Shown piece after piece: positions 43,080-52,164 of a stretch of DNA of 52,164 bases. Source of the stretch: Dicyema japonicum (lineage: Eukaryota; Dicyemida; Rhombozoa; Dicyemidae); contig RDEW01000039.1 in the NCBI GenBank assembly GCA_011109175.1, positions 540,053-592,216 on the forward strand, written 5' to 3'. A model generated the notes under the pieces. The model was not told the DNA's origin, did not search any database, and saw only the letters and a program-made list of their open reading frames with translations. The position numbers and the translations under genes are program-made. Positions within the stretch are counted from its first letter, which is position 1. Each line of letters opens with the position of its first letter.

Positions 43080-45537
43080 TTTCATTTACTAATGACGATC
43101 TGGACGCGATGAGACATGGAACAACTACCGACTGATTCTCTTCCCAACTGAATGCAAGCACTATGGCATGGGATTTGCCTTACACATGGATTACCTCGAA
43201 AAACTACATCGCTATCGGAGAGGCAACGACAGAATATGTGTCCTACAAGTCAAACTAAATGATCTATGCCCGTCCAAGAGTATATTAACTGTCATAAATG
43301 TCTATGCACCACATTGTAGACGAGTAATCAAGAAATCCATTGAGCTCGATGAACTCTACTCGGAACTAAAAAGCACATACTCTGATAATAATGCTTCCTC
43401 GTTTCTTGTCTTTGTTGCTGGAGATATGAATGCAAAGGCCGGAATGCGAATGGGGCCCGAAAAATCCTCTATTGGAAGACACGGGGACGGAAGGAGAAAT
43501 GCATCTGGAGCCTCTCTGGTGAACTTCTGCGGGGCAAATACCCTATTTCTGTACAACACGGACTTCACGCACTAAGCTTGCCACAAGACGACATGGCACG
43601 GATAAAGAAAAAACTTTGTCGAGAAGACCGTGAATATATAATCAAATCGACTACATTATCTGCCGAAAGTCTGATAAACACCTGCTAAATGATGCACGTT
43701 CTTACCAGGAGACAACAACTGATAGCGACCACAGGATAGTCATTGCAAAACTTTCTTTAAAAAAATACCTGACTGGGAAAAATACATTGAAAACGCGAAG
43801 AAGGCAAGACAAAGGCCCAATATATACTTTCAGACAGAAAAACTGTGGTTAGAGCCCACTGTAGAGGTAAATATCACGAACAAATCGAGACTCTTATGGA
43901 GAAAACCGCACCGGAATTGTCAGTACGAACTCTGTGGTATCAAACAAAGCAGGTAGTCTCCAAGTCAGCCAATATATGCCTTGGAGTCCGAAATCATTAC
44001 GCCCTAAAATTGGATCACCACCCAAACGTGCCAGATATGGCAAAGCATTGCAGAGAGCTAAGGCTAAAAAACGGCAAACACGTCAGACAAGAGTATAAAA
44101 AAGAGCTTAAAATCCAACAAAGGGAACTAAAATAGAAAATCAAAAATATGAACAGAAAACACTCACGGGAAATTATTACATCCCTATTAAAAGATTTGGA
44201 ATATTTAAAGGACAATTCAAGGATGTTTGCGGCTGCTGCAGACAAAAAAAACAAAACGCCCTTCACATCAAAGAAAAAAGATAGAAAATTCGTGGGTACC
44301 CGAAGAAGAGTTCTGGGTCGGACAACATAACCCCTGAGCTCCTAAAATATGGGAAAAAAAAACATAGCGACACAATTGCAAAAACCCTAAATGACATCTT
44401 TGAAACTAATACCGATCTAGGACTTGGAAATGGATTATTAATACCCATACAAAACCGAACAAATCAAAAGGACCAGTAGAAAATCTCCGCCCGATAATAT
44501 TTCTGAATTCGATGCTGGCAAACATTGCACTAAGTCGGATGAAAGGTGTGGCGGATCTAGGTATAGACCTATCAGCAAGTCAAAGTGGGTTCCGTGAAGG
44601 GAGGTCTACGGCAGACATTGTATGGATCCATAGATGGCGCTGCGCAACGCACCAAAGATTCAAGAGCGCAACGACCGTGTTGGGAATAGATTTCTCCAGA
44701 GCTTTTGACTCAATAAACAGACAGAAACTGATGAATGTGCTTGAGCAAAAATTGGATGAATCGTCGGTTAGGATAATCAGACTACTACTTGCGAATACAA
44801 GACTATCTCTGATGACAGATGGAGCAACTTCCCGCAGTTTCAAAACAACGATTGGGACACCCCAGGGTGATTCCTTCTCCCCTTTACTATTCACCATATA
44901 CCTTGAATCTGCACTCCGCGACCTTCGTAAATGCTATATAGGAGACATAGAAGAGAAATCTTATGCGGATGATGTGGATTTCGTATCACGAGACGCGACC
45001 GCACTCCAACACCTACCAGAAAATGCACCTGCGGCGCTTGAGAAATGGTTTCTCAGCGTAAATGTAAACAAAACTAAAATTACGGAACTCAAAAGAGATG
45101 ACGATATTACTCATGAAAGATTGATGTGTGCGGTAATCAAGATTAACTGGCCTATAAAGATCTCTAATGCAAACCTTTATAATAAATACAAATCCGTCGT
45201 ACTGTCAGATGATATTTTCAAATCAAGATGGAGCCTCTTTGGCCACGTGTTGTGCTTAAATGACCAGTTCCCCGAAAATGTCGCAATGGATAACTACTTC
45301 GCACACACAGGAGCCGGATTTCGCGGAAGGCCAAGAACTACACTTCCGACTATCTTGAACGAAGACCTATCGGCGGTTGGTATGAGACTAACTTCGGCGG
45401 ACAATCTGGACTACCTAAGAGAACTACTGCACAACAAGAAGATCATGGTCGAGGTTGACGGAGAGGATGATTAGGAATACGGCACAAGGGAAACTTAACT
45501 AATTTGTTTTCTCGGAGTGCTTTTAATAATAATAATA
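43080..45537 (+). mobile_element. RTE-type LINE, longest copy, internal deletion
   Basis: Endonuclease: ICVLQVKLNDL, LTVINVYAPH, VFVAGDMNAKAGMRM with SIGRHGDG (43,168-43,575), then NQIDYII-like and SDHRIVIAKLS readings. The reverse transcriptase frame at 44,512-45,474 has SQSGFREGRSTADIVW, GIDFSRAFDSI, TIGTPQGDSFSPLLF, SYADDVDFVSRD, RWSLFGHVLCLND and FRGRPRTTLPTILNEDL. Compared with the copy at 20,655, about 90 codons are missing between HERL and MCAVIKINW, without loss of frame. The (taa)n tail is at 45,520-45,537. Frameshifts around 43,575-44,500 make it non-functional. Confidence 0.82.
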
Positions 45538-46009
45538 ATATCAACTGGTGGAAAAAAATTATTCCAATGCACATGTTCAAAAAAATATAATTAATTTTGA
45601 TGTAAAAAATTGTCTCTAAATTATCTTATTTCAGTAATTAATCGTGATATTGTTTGTCATGATTTCGACATATGACATGATTACACATGCGCGTTGTGCA
45701 TGGTTGCTCACAATGCGCGCGACATATTAATTTAAAACTGTATTATTGATTTCGAAAACCATTTTTTAATAAATTGAGTTATTTTTTAAACGTTATAATC
45801 GAAGGAGACATCTGAAACCATAAGTTCTGAGTAAAAAAGTGCGGATGCACATAGAATCTTTGTTCGAATATCTTCGAACGACCTGGAAGTATAAAATCAT
45901 ATTAAAGTGAATAAAATTAAATAAAATCAAGAAGACACTAGAGAGAATGCGTGTAGAACATAACTATCGGCCAATCAGGATAGGAGTCATGAGAAACTGA
46001 TTAGACATT

Positions 46010-48330
46010 GGACTGAGTATCCGGAAAAGGCGGGAATTGGCTGTTGTGGGTTTAGTTTTGTCTCATGAAAAAGAGCTAAATAGAAAGCATTGTAATTTGG
46101 TAATTTTTGTCTGAATTTCATTGATGTCAACTTCTATTATGATTAAGGATGATCCGTGATTTTCTTCGACGTCTCCATATGAAACCAAAATACGGCACCA
46201 CCCTCGACCCATGATTCCGGAATAAGGAACTTTCGACTCTTTTTCACCATTTCAAGTGGACAATGCAACCACATAGTTGAGTCACAAGACTTTTTTAGAC
46301 AACTTTGATGGAATCTTAAATTTAATGTTTCCTTTGATTTTGCATTCTAGAGGTGACCAATACAAAAGACCTATTTAAATGAAACAGACTATATTAATTC
46401 ATTTTAGTTAATGTTTCAAAAATAAAATTAATTATATTATTTAAACAAAATTATTCACTTTTTCATTATTTTGGGTTAATTATATACATAATTCATACTA
46501 ATGTTGAAAATGTATTTTAAATATGATTTCAGTTTAATCTGCGGGGAAGTTGACGGTAAATTCGAACGTTTTTTTGATAGAATCAACGTAATCAATGACA
46601 AGTCTAATTATGATGTATAAAAATTAATTATCATAGCTTCTCATTTGTGTAGGCAACTTTTTTAGTGAAACCGAATCGTTAAATACTTTTGACACCAGTT
46701 TAGGTTTTATTATAACTAAATTCAGTTAATATTGATACGTATATATTTTGTCATCAGGAACCACCGATTCCTCTCAATTCACCCAGAATCAAATACATTC
46801 AAAAATCACAAGTTTTTGATCTTCCTAATGGACTGGTCCTTGCTTACAAAGAAGAGACGACAGATTTTCCTCGCAAAGATATTGATATTCTCATCACACC
46901 AAAATGGCCTTCTGCTGTGCTTAAAAATCTCGAGGATACTGATGAAGTTAGGGTAATCATTTTAAAAAATTTAAGCACAATAATATAAAATATTTCATAA
47001 AATATGGTTGTCATGATGCCGCCAAAGCTGCCTACATGTTGAAGCCCAGATATCATTTCTCAGTTGGTGAGAATTGTTCGTATGAAAGGCCGCCTTTTAG
47101 GTTAAATATTATTTAATTCTTTTAGAATTGTAAATTCAACGGGAACTGAATTGCTATCTCGTTTTATATCATTGATCAAGGTTGAAATTTCGAATTTAAG
47201 GTTTCCTTGGATTTTAACCGTTCAGTGGTTATACGCATTTTCGATCAAACCGGTCAACCTATCTAGTCCAGATGAACTATTTCCTGCTGTCGATTATACT
47301 GAGAATCCTTATATTGAACGGTTTAAGAATGACCTAACAGACGACAAAATGTCAAATGAGACACATAACAATCCGCACTTTTTTTCCAAACAACTTGGCA
47401 AGTTCGAAGAATCAACCCAAAGTGCACTTATATGTTATTTTAGGGACCGAGACGAATGTCTGTTTTGTCATAGGTCTTCAATCGTAGACAAACATCTAGT
47501 CATAAAAGTATTTGATCGCGTATTTTTTAAATTATTAACTACTAGTGCTACCTATCATTAGCTAAAGGCGGAATTGATCTGTATCACGTTGTTATACTAC
47601 CAATTGACCACATGCAATCATTCGTTTGTTTGGACTCTGAGACAAAAGATAATTTCAACAGGTTCCTAGATTTATCATTTTAGATTTAAACATCTGATCG
47701 GCCGATTTTATGCTCAATTTGAACGAGTTCCTTTCTTTTTTGAATGCAATTTTCAGAATCATCACCTCCAATTGCAAGTTTTGCCAGTCTTATTTTAGGT
47801 TGTCGCGATTCCAGTCAACTTGGTTGATTTTATTGTCGAGACTTTGCATTATTATGCTCATAATCTTCATTTGGTGGTATCCGAGTTGTCTTCTAAGGAT
47901 GACCTCCTTGACGTTTGGATAATTTCATTAAATTTAGGTTACCGGTTCTAATCAGCCGTATTTTTATGCGGAGATTGGCACCGTAGGAAAGTACTTTATT
48001 TCATTGAACAATGTTGACAACTTTCCTAGTAATTTTGGAAGGTACTTTTTATGGTTTTTTGTAGGAAAATTGTATGTGATGTACTTAGATGTGGTAATCG
48101 GATAAATTGGAGAGTCTGCATTCTTGAGGAGGCTGATGAAAAAGCTAATGTTGAGGAGTTTAGAAAATGGTTCGACATTTTAGTTTGATTTAATAAATTT
48201 AATTTCTCTTATATCGATTATAGGTAAATAAATTATACTTCTTCAAAAATAATCACTGAATTCCTTTTTCTTCACAAAAAACGATAGATCTTTTCAAAGT
48301 TCTTTTGATTCATATTGGATTTAAGTTCGA
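46010..48330 (+). repeat. CWF19L1 duplication unit, copy 3
   Basis: Same layout as the other two units. Downstream continuity with unit 1 resumes at 49,405-49,560 and 51,445-52,164 (tcaatatcgcttggtatact and the following 600 bp), so LINE, SINE-B, hAT and satellite sequence were inserted after duplication. Confidence 0.85.
46501..48203 (+). CDS. CWF19L1: CWF19L1 homologue, copy 3
   Basis: ATG 46,501, MLKI spliced to LICGEVDGKFERFFDRI, CVGNFFSETESL, YIQKSQVFDLPNGLVLAYKE, ILITPKWPSAVL, YMLKPRYHFSVGENCSYERP, PDELFPAVDYTENPY, CLFCHRSSIVDKHLVI, then a 26-nt intron to CYLSLAKGG. FNR spliced to FKHLIGRFYAQFERVPFFFE and NFQNHHLQLQ follow, and SNQPYFYAEIG to the C-terminal NWRVCILEEADEKANVEEF. One base is missing near 47,182 (gttgaaatttc, gttggaaatttc in copy 2), one near 47,450 and one in the last codons. 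It differs from copy 2 at many codons, so it is not a recent duplicate. It may be functional if these shifts are sequence errors. Confidence 0.85.
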
Positions 48331-48344
48331 TGTATTTGTGGATC

Positions 48345-48640
48345 CCCGAGAAAGAAAGACAAAAGAAATTTCAACTAGTTAGGTGATCCCAGTTCCCGTA
48401 GCCAAACGTGACGTCAACGCCTGTGCGTCTCCATTGTTCTCACTGCCGAACGGAAATGTTTTCTTGATCCTTACAGAGGAAACTGATTGGGGATGGAAAT
48501 TTTCCTGCCAACCGATTTTCTTTTGCATGAAACAGTGAGAGGCTGAATATGTGTCCATCTTCCTCGCAAATGCGGAGAAATCCGGAACTACATCTACGAG
48601 TTGTAGATTCCGTCAGCAGGGGAGGTATTTTGTTCTATAT
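48345..48640 (-). pseudogene. LINE 3' fragment (LLEAGIT family)
   Basis: The reverse strand reads FLRICEEDGHIFSLSLFHAK, related to FLRFCKELGNSFKEKV of the copy at 33,190-33,720, and ends with gggatcacctaactagttg plus the tctcgggg 3' region. Inserted in unit 3 downstream sequence. Confidence 0.55.
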
Positions 48641-48689
48641 TATAGGTCCCAGCATACGTATTGTTTTCCTTTGCAGTTAGTCGTATGAA

Positions 48690-48945
48690 TACAACTTAAA
48701 TTAAATTTATTCCAAAGACCAAGGGTAACCAAACTAACTAACTCCTTGATCCGGACTCGTTCCAGCGTTTCAGAACTTGTCTCCAGGTAATCACAATTCC
48801 CCGGGGAAAAAATAGTGGATCCTCTTGTTGCTGGCCAAACATTGGGCGTCACCTCAGTAAGGTGGATCCAATGACGCCATCAAAGGGAGGGAAAATAAGT
48901 ATTGATATACTAGCCACATAGCACCACATGTAGCCGCCTTATTTA
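48690..48945 (-). mobile_element. SINE-B copy
   Basis: Reverse strand head acatgtggtgctatgtggct (48,915-48,936). The core ggcgtcattggatccacctt with gaggtgacgcccaatg follows, and the tail is ggagttagttagtttggtta and (aaat)-rich sequence. It has the same head and core as the copy at 9769-10,113 and the same LINE-like tail. Confidence 0.7.
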
Positions 48946-50059
48946 GTAATTGTAATTGACAGATAAAATTAAATTAATTTTAATCTCAAATCTCCCATTT
49001 GTTGGATATTATTAAACTAAAATGAAATATGTCACAGTCCAATGCTCTGTGGCTCCAACTTTAGTATGTTGCTATGTGGCTACTTGAATTGAAGATTTGT
49101 GTTTGTTTCTTCTGTTCCTTCTCTTACCCTTTGACTCCAAGAAGTAGAATTGTTAGAGTGCGTCATATCGAATGCCATAACGGTTACAGTGGTGAATAAG
49201 GCCACTTTATTAAATATTAAATAAAAAAGATGATAAAGATCACTGAACCTGTTGAACGATATCAGATCGCTCACCGCAAGAAGAATAATGATTAAGAAAA
49301 AGGAGTTGGCTAATTGAACGTATTTACTCGCAAATCGTCAAGGGAAATGCGTTCTCGGTTATGAGAGCAGTCAGTAATTGCTAACTGTTAATTTTTGTCC
49401 TTAATTGGCTTAATAAATTTTAAAAAAAGTAAATAGAGGTCAAGTAATGTAACGTTTATTTTATTGTAACCGATAGGCATGTGATATTCAACATCTCTGG
49501 AAGCGCTAGATATTATGCCAATGGTCTCAAATGAATAATATGAATTTTTTCCAAAAAAATAAATTCTCTTAAAAAATTATTCCACTTTTATTAGGAGTGA
49601 TAAAGTTAAATTTAAATATAATATATTAAAATTAAACAAATTCTGTTTATTCATTATTTTTAAACGTTCTACCTTTATATTCTAAAAAATTATAAAGTTA
49701 GAAAGTTAAAAAATAAATCGTAAGGTTAAATTTTTTTAACTTTATTTTTTAAATTATTTCAAAAATTATTATTTTACTATTAAATAAATATTAAACAGTA
49801 TGTAGTTTACACGTTTTTTGCCACTTATTTCTAAGTTTTCTTTGACTAAAGCAACATTAATTGTTAACGAAATTCCATGAGAATTTCAATTACATAATAA
49901 CCATGAGTTATTTTGTACACTATGCTTAACGACAGTGAATTGCTTAAAAAAGCACTTTGTTAACCTTCACAGGCCAAGAAACATAAAAATTCCGTTGGTA
50001 AGATTTTTCGATGATATAGATAGATCGTTTGACCACATTTAGCTAACAAAAATTAAATT

Positions 50060-50880
50060 AATCTGAATTGGAAACTTGGATTTGAAGGTGACTAAGGCTT
50101 TTCTGAAATGTGCCATTCCGCTTAACAAATTATCAACGCCTTTGTTCATTGATCTTTTCAAATACAACCAAATTTCCCTTCCTTCGAAATCGCAAGTAAG
50201 GAACTGTGCCAAATATGTTACAAAAAATACATAGCTTCGTTCAGGGTATATTCAAGTATTTTATCAAATTTTATTTTCTAGAGAACAAAAAATTTTTGCG
50301 ATAACCGATGAAACTCGAATCCGAAACAAACGATGTGTCGCGGTTTTGATGGGATTAATCAAACTTCCTAAAATTACTTATTTGGTCTCATTCAAGCCAA
50401 TTGAGTCTTCACCTACAAAAATATTATAGCACAGATTGTTGATGATTCGATCCGAAATATAACGGGATAATTTTATGCTTTTTATTTCTGATGCTGCAAG
50501 GTATGACAGCCGGTATTGTTTTAATTCATTTATGATTTAGCTGGGAAAATTTAATAAAAAATTATATCCTAATATTTTCGTGTCAATTGCGCCGCCCATA
50601 ATTTGCAAAATTGTTCTATGGAAATCAGAAAATCTTATCCAGAAGTAGATGATGTGATAGCTAGCGTACAAACTTCTATTAGGAAGAACAAAAGCGAAAA
50701 TTGTTGTTTTCCGAAATTGGAATTCCTACCAAAATTATTCGTTCCTTATATATTGTCAGTCATCCTCTGCATCTGTCGAAAGATGTTTTTCCAAATTCAA
50801 GAGTTTTTTGAGGACAAACAGAAACTTTTGTACACGAAATCTGGAAAATTACGTAATGTCCATTTTCAATAAATATTCTT
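50060..50880 (+). pseudogene. hAT transposase, degenerate
   Basis: Across frames: VTKAFLKCAIPLNKLSTPLF with LPSKSQVRN; IFAITDETRIRNKRCVAVLM; ISDAARY; VNCAAHNLQNCSMEIRKSYP with EVDDVIASVQTSIRKNKSE; and the C-terminal dimerisation part SSASVERCFSKFKSFLRTNR. These follow the order of hAT transposases (catalytic DET region, CAAH/LAH, dimerisation). Multiple stops. It lies with the satellite at 50,950-51,440 inside an insertion that splits the downstream part of unit 3 (49,560-51,445). Confidence 0.8.
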
Positions 50881-50949
50881 TAAAAAACATTTGTATTTTA
50901 TTGTTTCATATCTATATTTTACAGGTTTAAATTGAAAATAAATAAAGTT

Positions 50950-51440
50950 AATTTTTTTCAAATTTTAAGGTTAAAAACTTGGTTTATAGGTTAATAAAGT
51001 TAACCTTTTAAAGTTAAATTTTTTTCAAATTTTAAGGTTAAAAAGTTTGGTTTATAGGTTTATAAAGTTAACCTTTTAAAGTTAAATTTTTTCAAATTTT
51101 AAGGTTAAAAAGCTTGGTTTATATTAATAAGTTAACCTTTTAAGTTAAATTTTTTCAAATTTTAAGGTTAAAAAGCTTGGTTTATAGGTTTATAAAGTTA
51201 ACCTTTTAAAGTTAATTTTTTCAAATTTTAAGGTTAAAAAGCTTGGTTTATAGTTTAATTAAGTTAACCTTTTAAAGTTAATTTTTTTTCAAATTTTAAG
51301 GTTAAAAAGCTTGGTTTATAAGTTAATAAAGTTAACCTTTTAAAGTTAATTTTTTTCAAATTTTAAGGTTAAAAAGCTTGGTTTATAGGTTAATAAAGTT
51401 AACCTTTTAAGTTAAATTTTTTCAAATTTTAAGGTTAAAA
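50950..51440. repeat. Minisatellite, about 8 units of about 65 bp
   Basis: Each unit contains caaattttaaggttaaaaag, cttggtttata and taaagttaaccttttaa. Units differ by single-base indels. Within a unit aaggttaa and ttaacctt form an inverted pair, so each unit can fold as a hairpin. It sits at the 3' side of the hAT remnant, and similar ttaaggttaaa words occur on its left side near 49,720. Confidence 0.9.
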
Positions 51441-51444
51441 AATG

Positions 51445-52164
51445 TTTGCCTTAGTAATCATATTTTTCACTACCTTAAAATCAATATCGCTTGGTATACT
51501 GGTCTACTAGGGACAATGATATGTCTTGACTGCAACCTAATTTTTGAAAAAATTGGTAGAATCGTTTATTAATATATAAAAACACTTTTTAGGAAAATTT
51601 ATTTTGTTTTTTTTTTGTAAAAAGATATTTATTTAGCCTTGGTCCCTTCAAAATTTCTAAACATGTTCTTTTTCTTTTCGTTATGAAAGGCATCTTTTTC
51701 TTTTATGATGCAAGAACCCGTTTCATGTTATATTACGACTATGACATCACCTATTTGACTACGCGGCGGTCCTTCAAGTGAAGGATACCGGTTGCTAAAG
51801 TCACAAATAAGAACTGAGACTGCAGTTGTATTTCATGAACCAAATAACTCGAAAGCGGATCCCGAAAAGAGAAGAGATGGCCTTCTCTGGTTGTCTATAA
51901 GGCGAAAAAACAAAATGAGGATGTAGATTCTCCGATTCTGTATAAATAAGAATTTAAATTCATATGATGACCACAGAGGAGGTGCTCCAAGTTGACACCA
52001 ACTTAACGATGTAGGGATGCCTCGCTTCCTTCAATGTTTGGTGGAGGACTTCCCTAGAGCTTTATGATACCATGACAGATGGCATTAGTATAAACCCAGT
52101 AGTGAATCATTTTAAGGCTCAAATAAGTGGGTTCATTCTCTGGGATTGTTAGATAAATGCAAAA
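51445..52164. repeat. Downstream part of duplication unit 3 (copy of 31,180-31,760)
   Basis: Close match to 31,180-31,760, including tcaatatcgcttggtatact, gttgtattt and ctcgaaagcggatcc. A patch at 51,660-51,770 is extra here. Weak open segments (forward ...NSKADPDKRKGGLLWL in unit 1, NSKADPEKRRDGLLWL here) are conserved between the copies and could be coding, but no family was recognised. It runs off the right edge. Confidence 0.75.

Noticed and set aside
29039-48203. CWF19L1 copies as processed retrocopies
   Set aside because: All copies keep the same short introns and about 500 bp of upstream DNA, so they arose by DNA duplication.
51780-52000. Conserved segment NSKADP(D/E)KR as a host gene
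   Set aside because: Similar readings occur in units 1 and 3, but frames are short and no family is recognised; kept only as a note under the repeat.
1-52164. CRISPR arrays, bacterial operons or prophage
   Set aside because: No regularly spaced repeats with unique spacers; the only tandem array is a minisatellite, and genes have spliceosomal introns.

Overview
The window is AT-rich eukaryotic DNA in which intron-containing host genes sit in a sea of decayed transposable elements. The most striking property is intron size. In ten genes read here on both strands, conserved protein segments join only if GT...AG introns of about 20-29 nt are removed. I placed about 45 such introns and found one clear exception of 49 nt. 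Introns this short, with a metazoan gene set (HEATR1, TPGS1, COQ10, TPRKB, CCDC113/CFAP263, TEDC1, CWF19L1) that includes cilium and centriole genes, fit a dicyemid mesozoan (Dicyema or a relative). Dicyemids are ciliated parasites known for introns averaging about 26 nt. This assignment is an inference (about 0.7).

Layout. 1-2.5 kb: 3' end of HEATR1/UTP10 (+), a small unrecognised gene (+), and TPGS1 (-). 2.5-5.1 kb: an R2-like LINE remnant and SINE-like repeats. 5.2-7.3 kb: COQ10 (+), a tRNA-derived SINE and a coiled-coil gene (+). 9.3-10.8 kb: an RTE-type LINE interrupted by a SINE, then an apparently intact TPRKB/CGI-121 gene (+). 11.9-14.6 kb: one arm of an inverted segmental duplication whose other arm is at 38.6-40.1 kb. 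The arms carry different insertions and so act as each other's empty sites. 14.7-15.6 kb: a DDE integrase gene (-) that itself has 26-28 nt introns. 16-22 kb: LINE remnants, including the longest reverse transcriptase frame. 23.1-27.4 kb: CCDC113 (-) and TEDC1 (+), both ciliary or centriolar. 28.5-52 kb: three direct copies of a unit of at least 2.2 kb carrying CWF19L1, separated by LINE, SINE, hAT, Tigger and MITE material.

Gene roles. TPGS1 (tubulin polyglutamylase complex), CCDC113 (ciliary axoneme) and TEDC1 (delta/epsilon-tubulin complex) act on microtubules. HEATR1 acts in the SSU processome, TPRKB in KEOPS (tRNA t6A), and COQ10 in mitochondrial ubiquinone function. CWF19L1 is related to yeast Drn1, a partner of the lariat debranching enzyme, so its triplication is notable in a genome with such small introns.

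Caveat. Many otherwise well conserved genes carry isolated single-base shifts. These may be residual sequencing or assembly indels or true decay; the sequence alone cannot decide. All family assignments were made by eye, with no database search.
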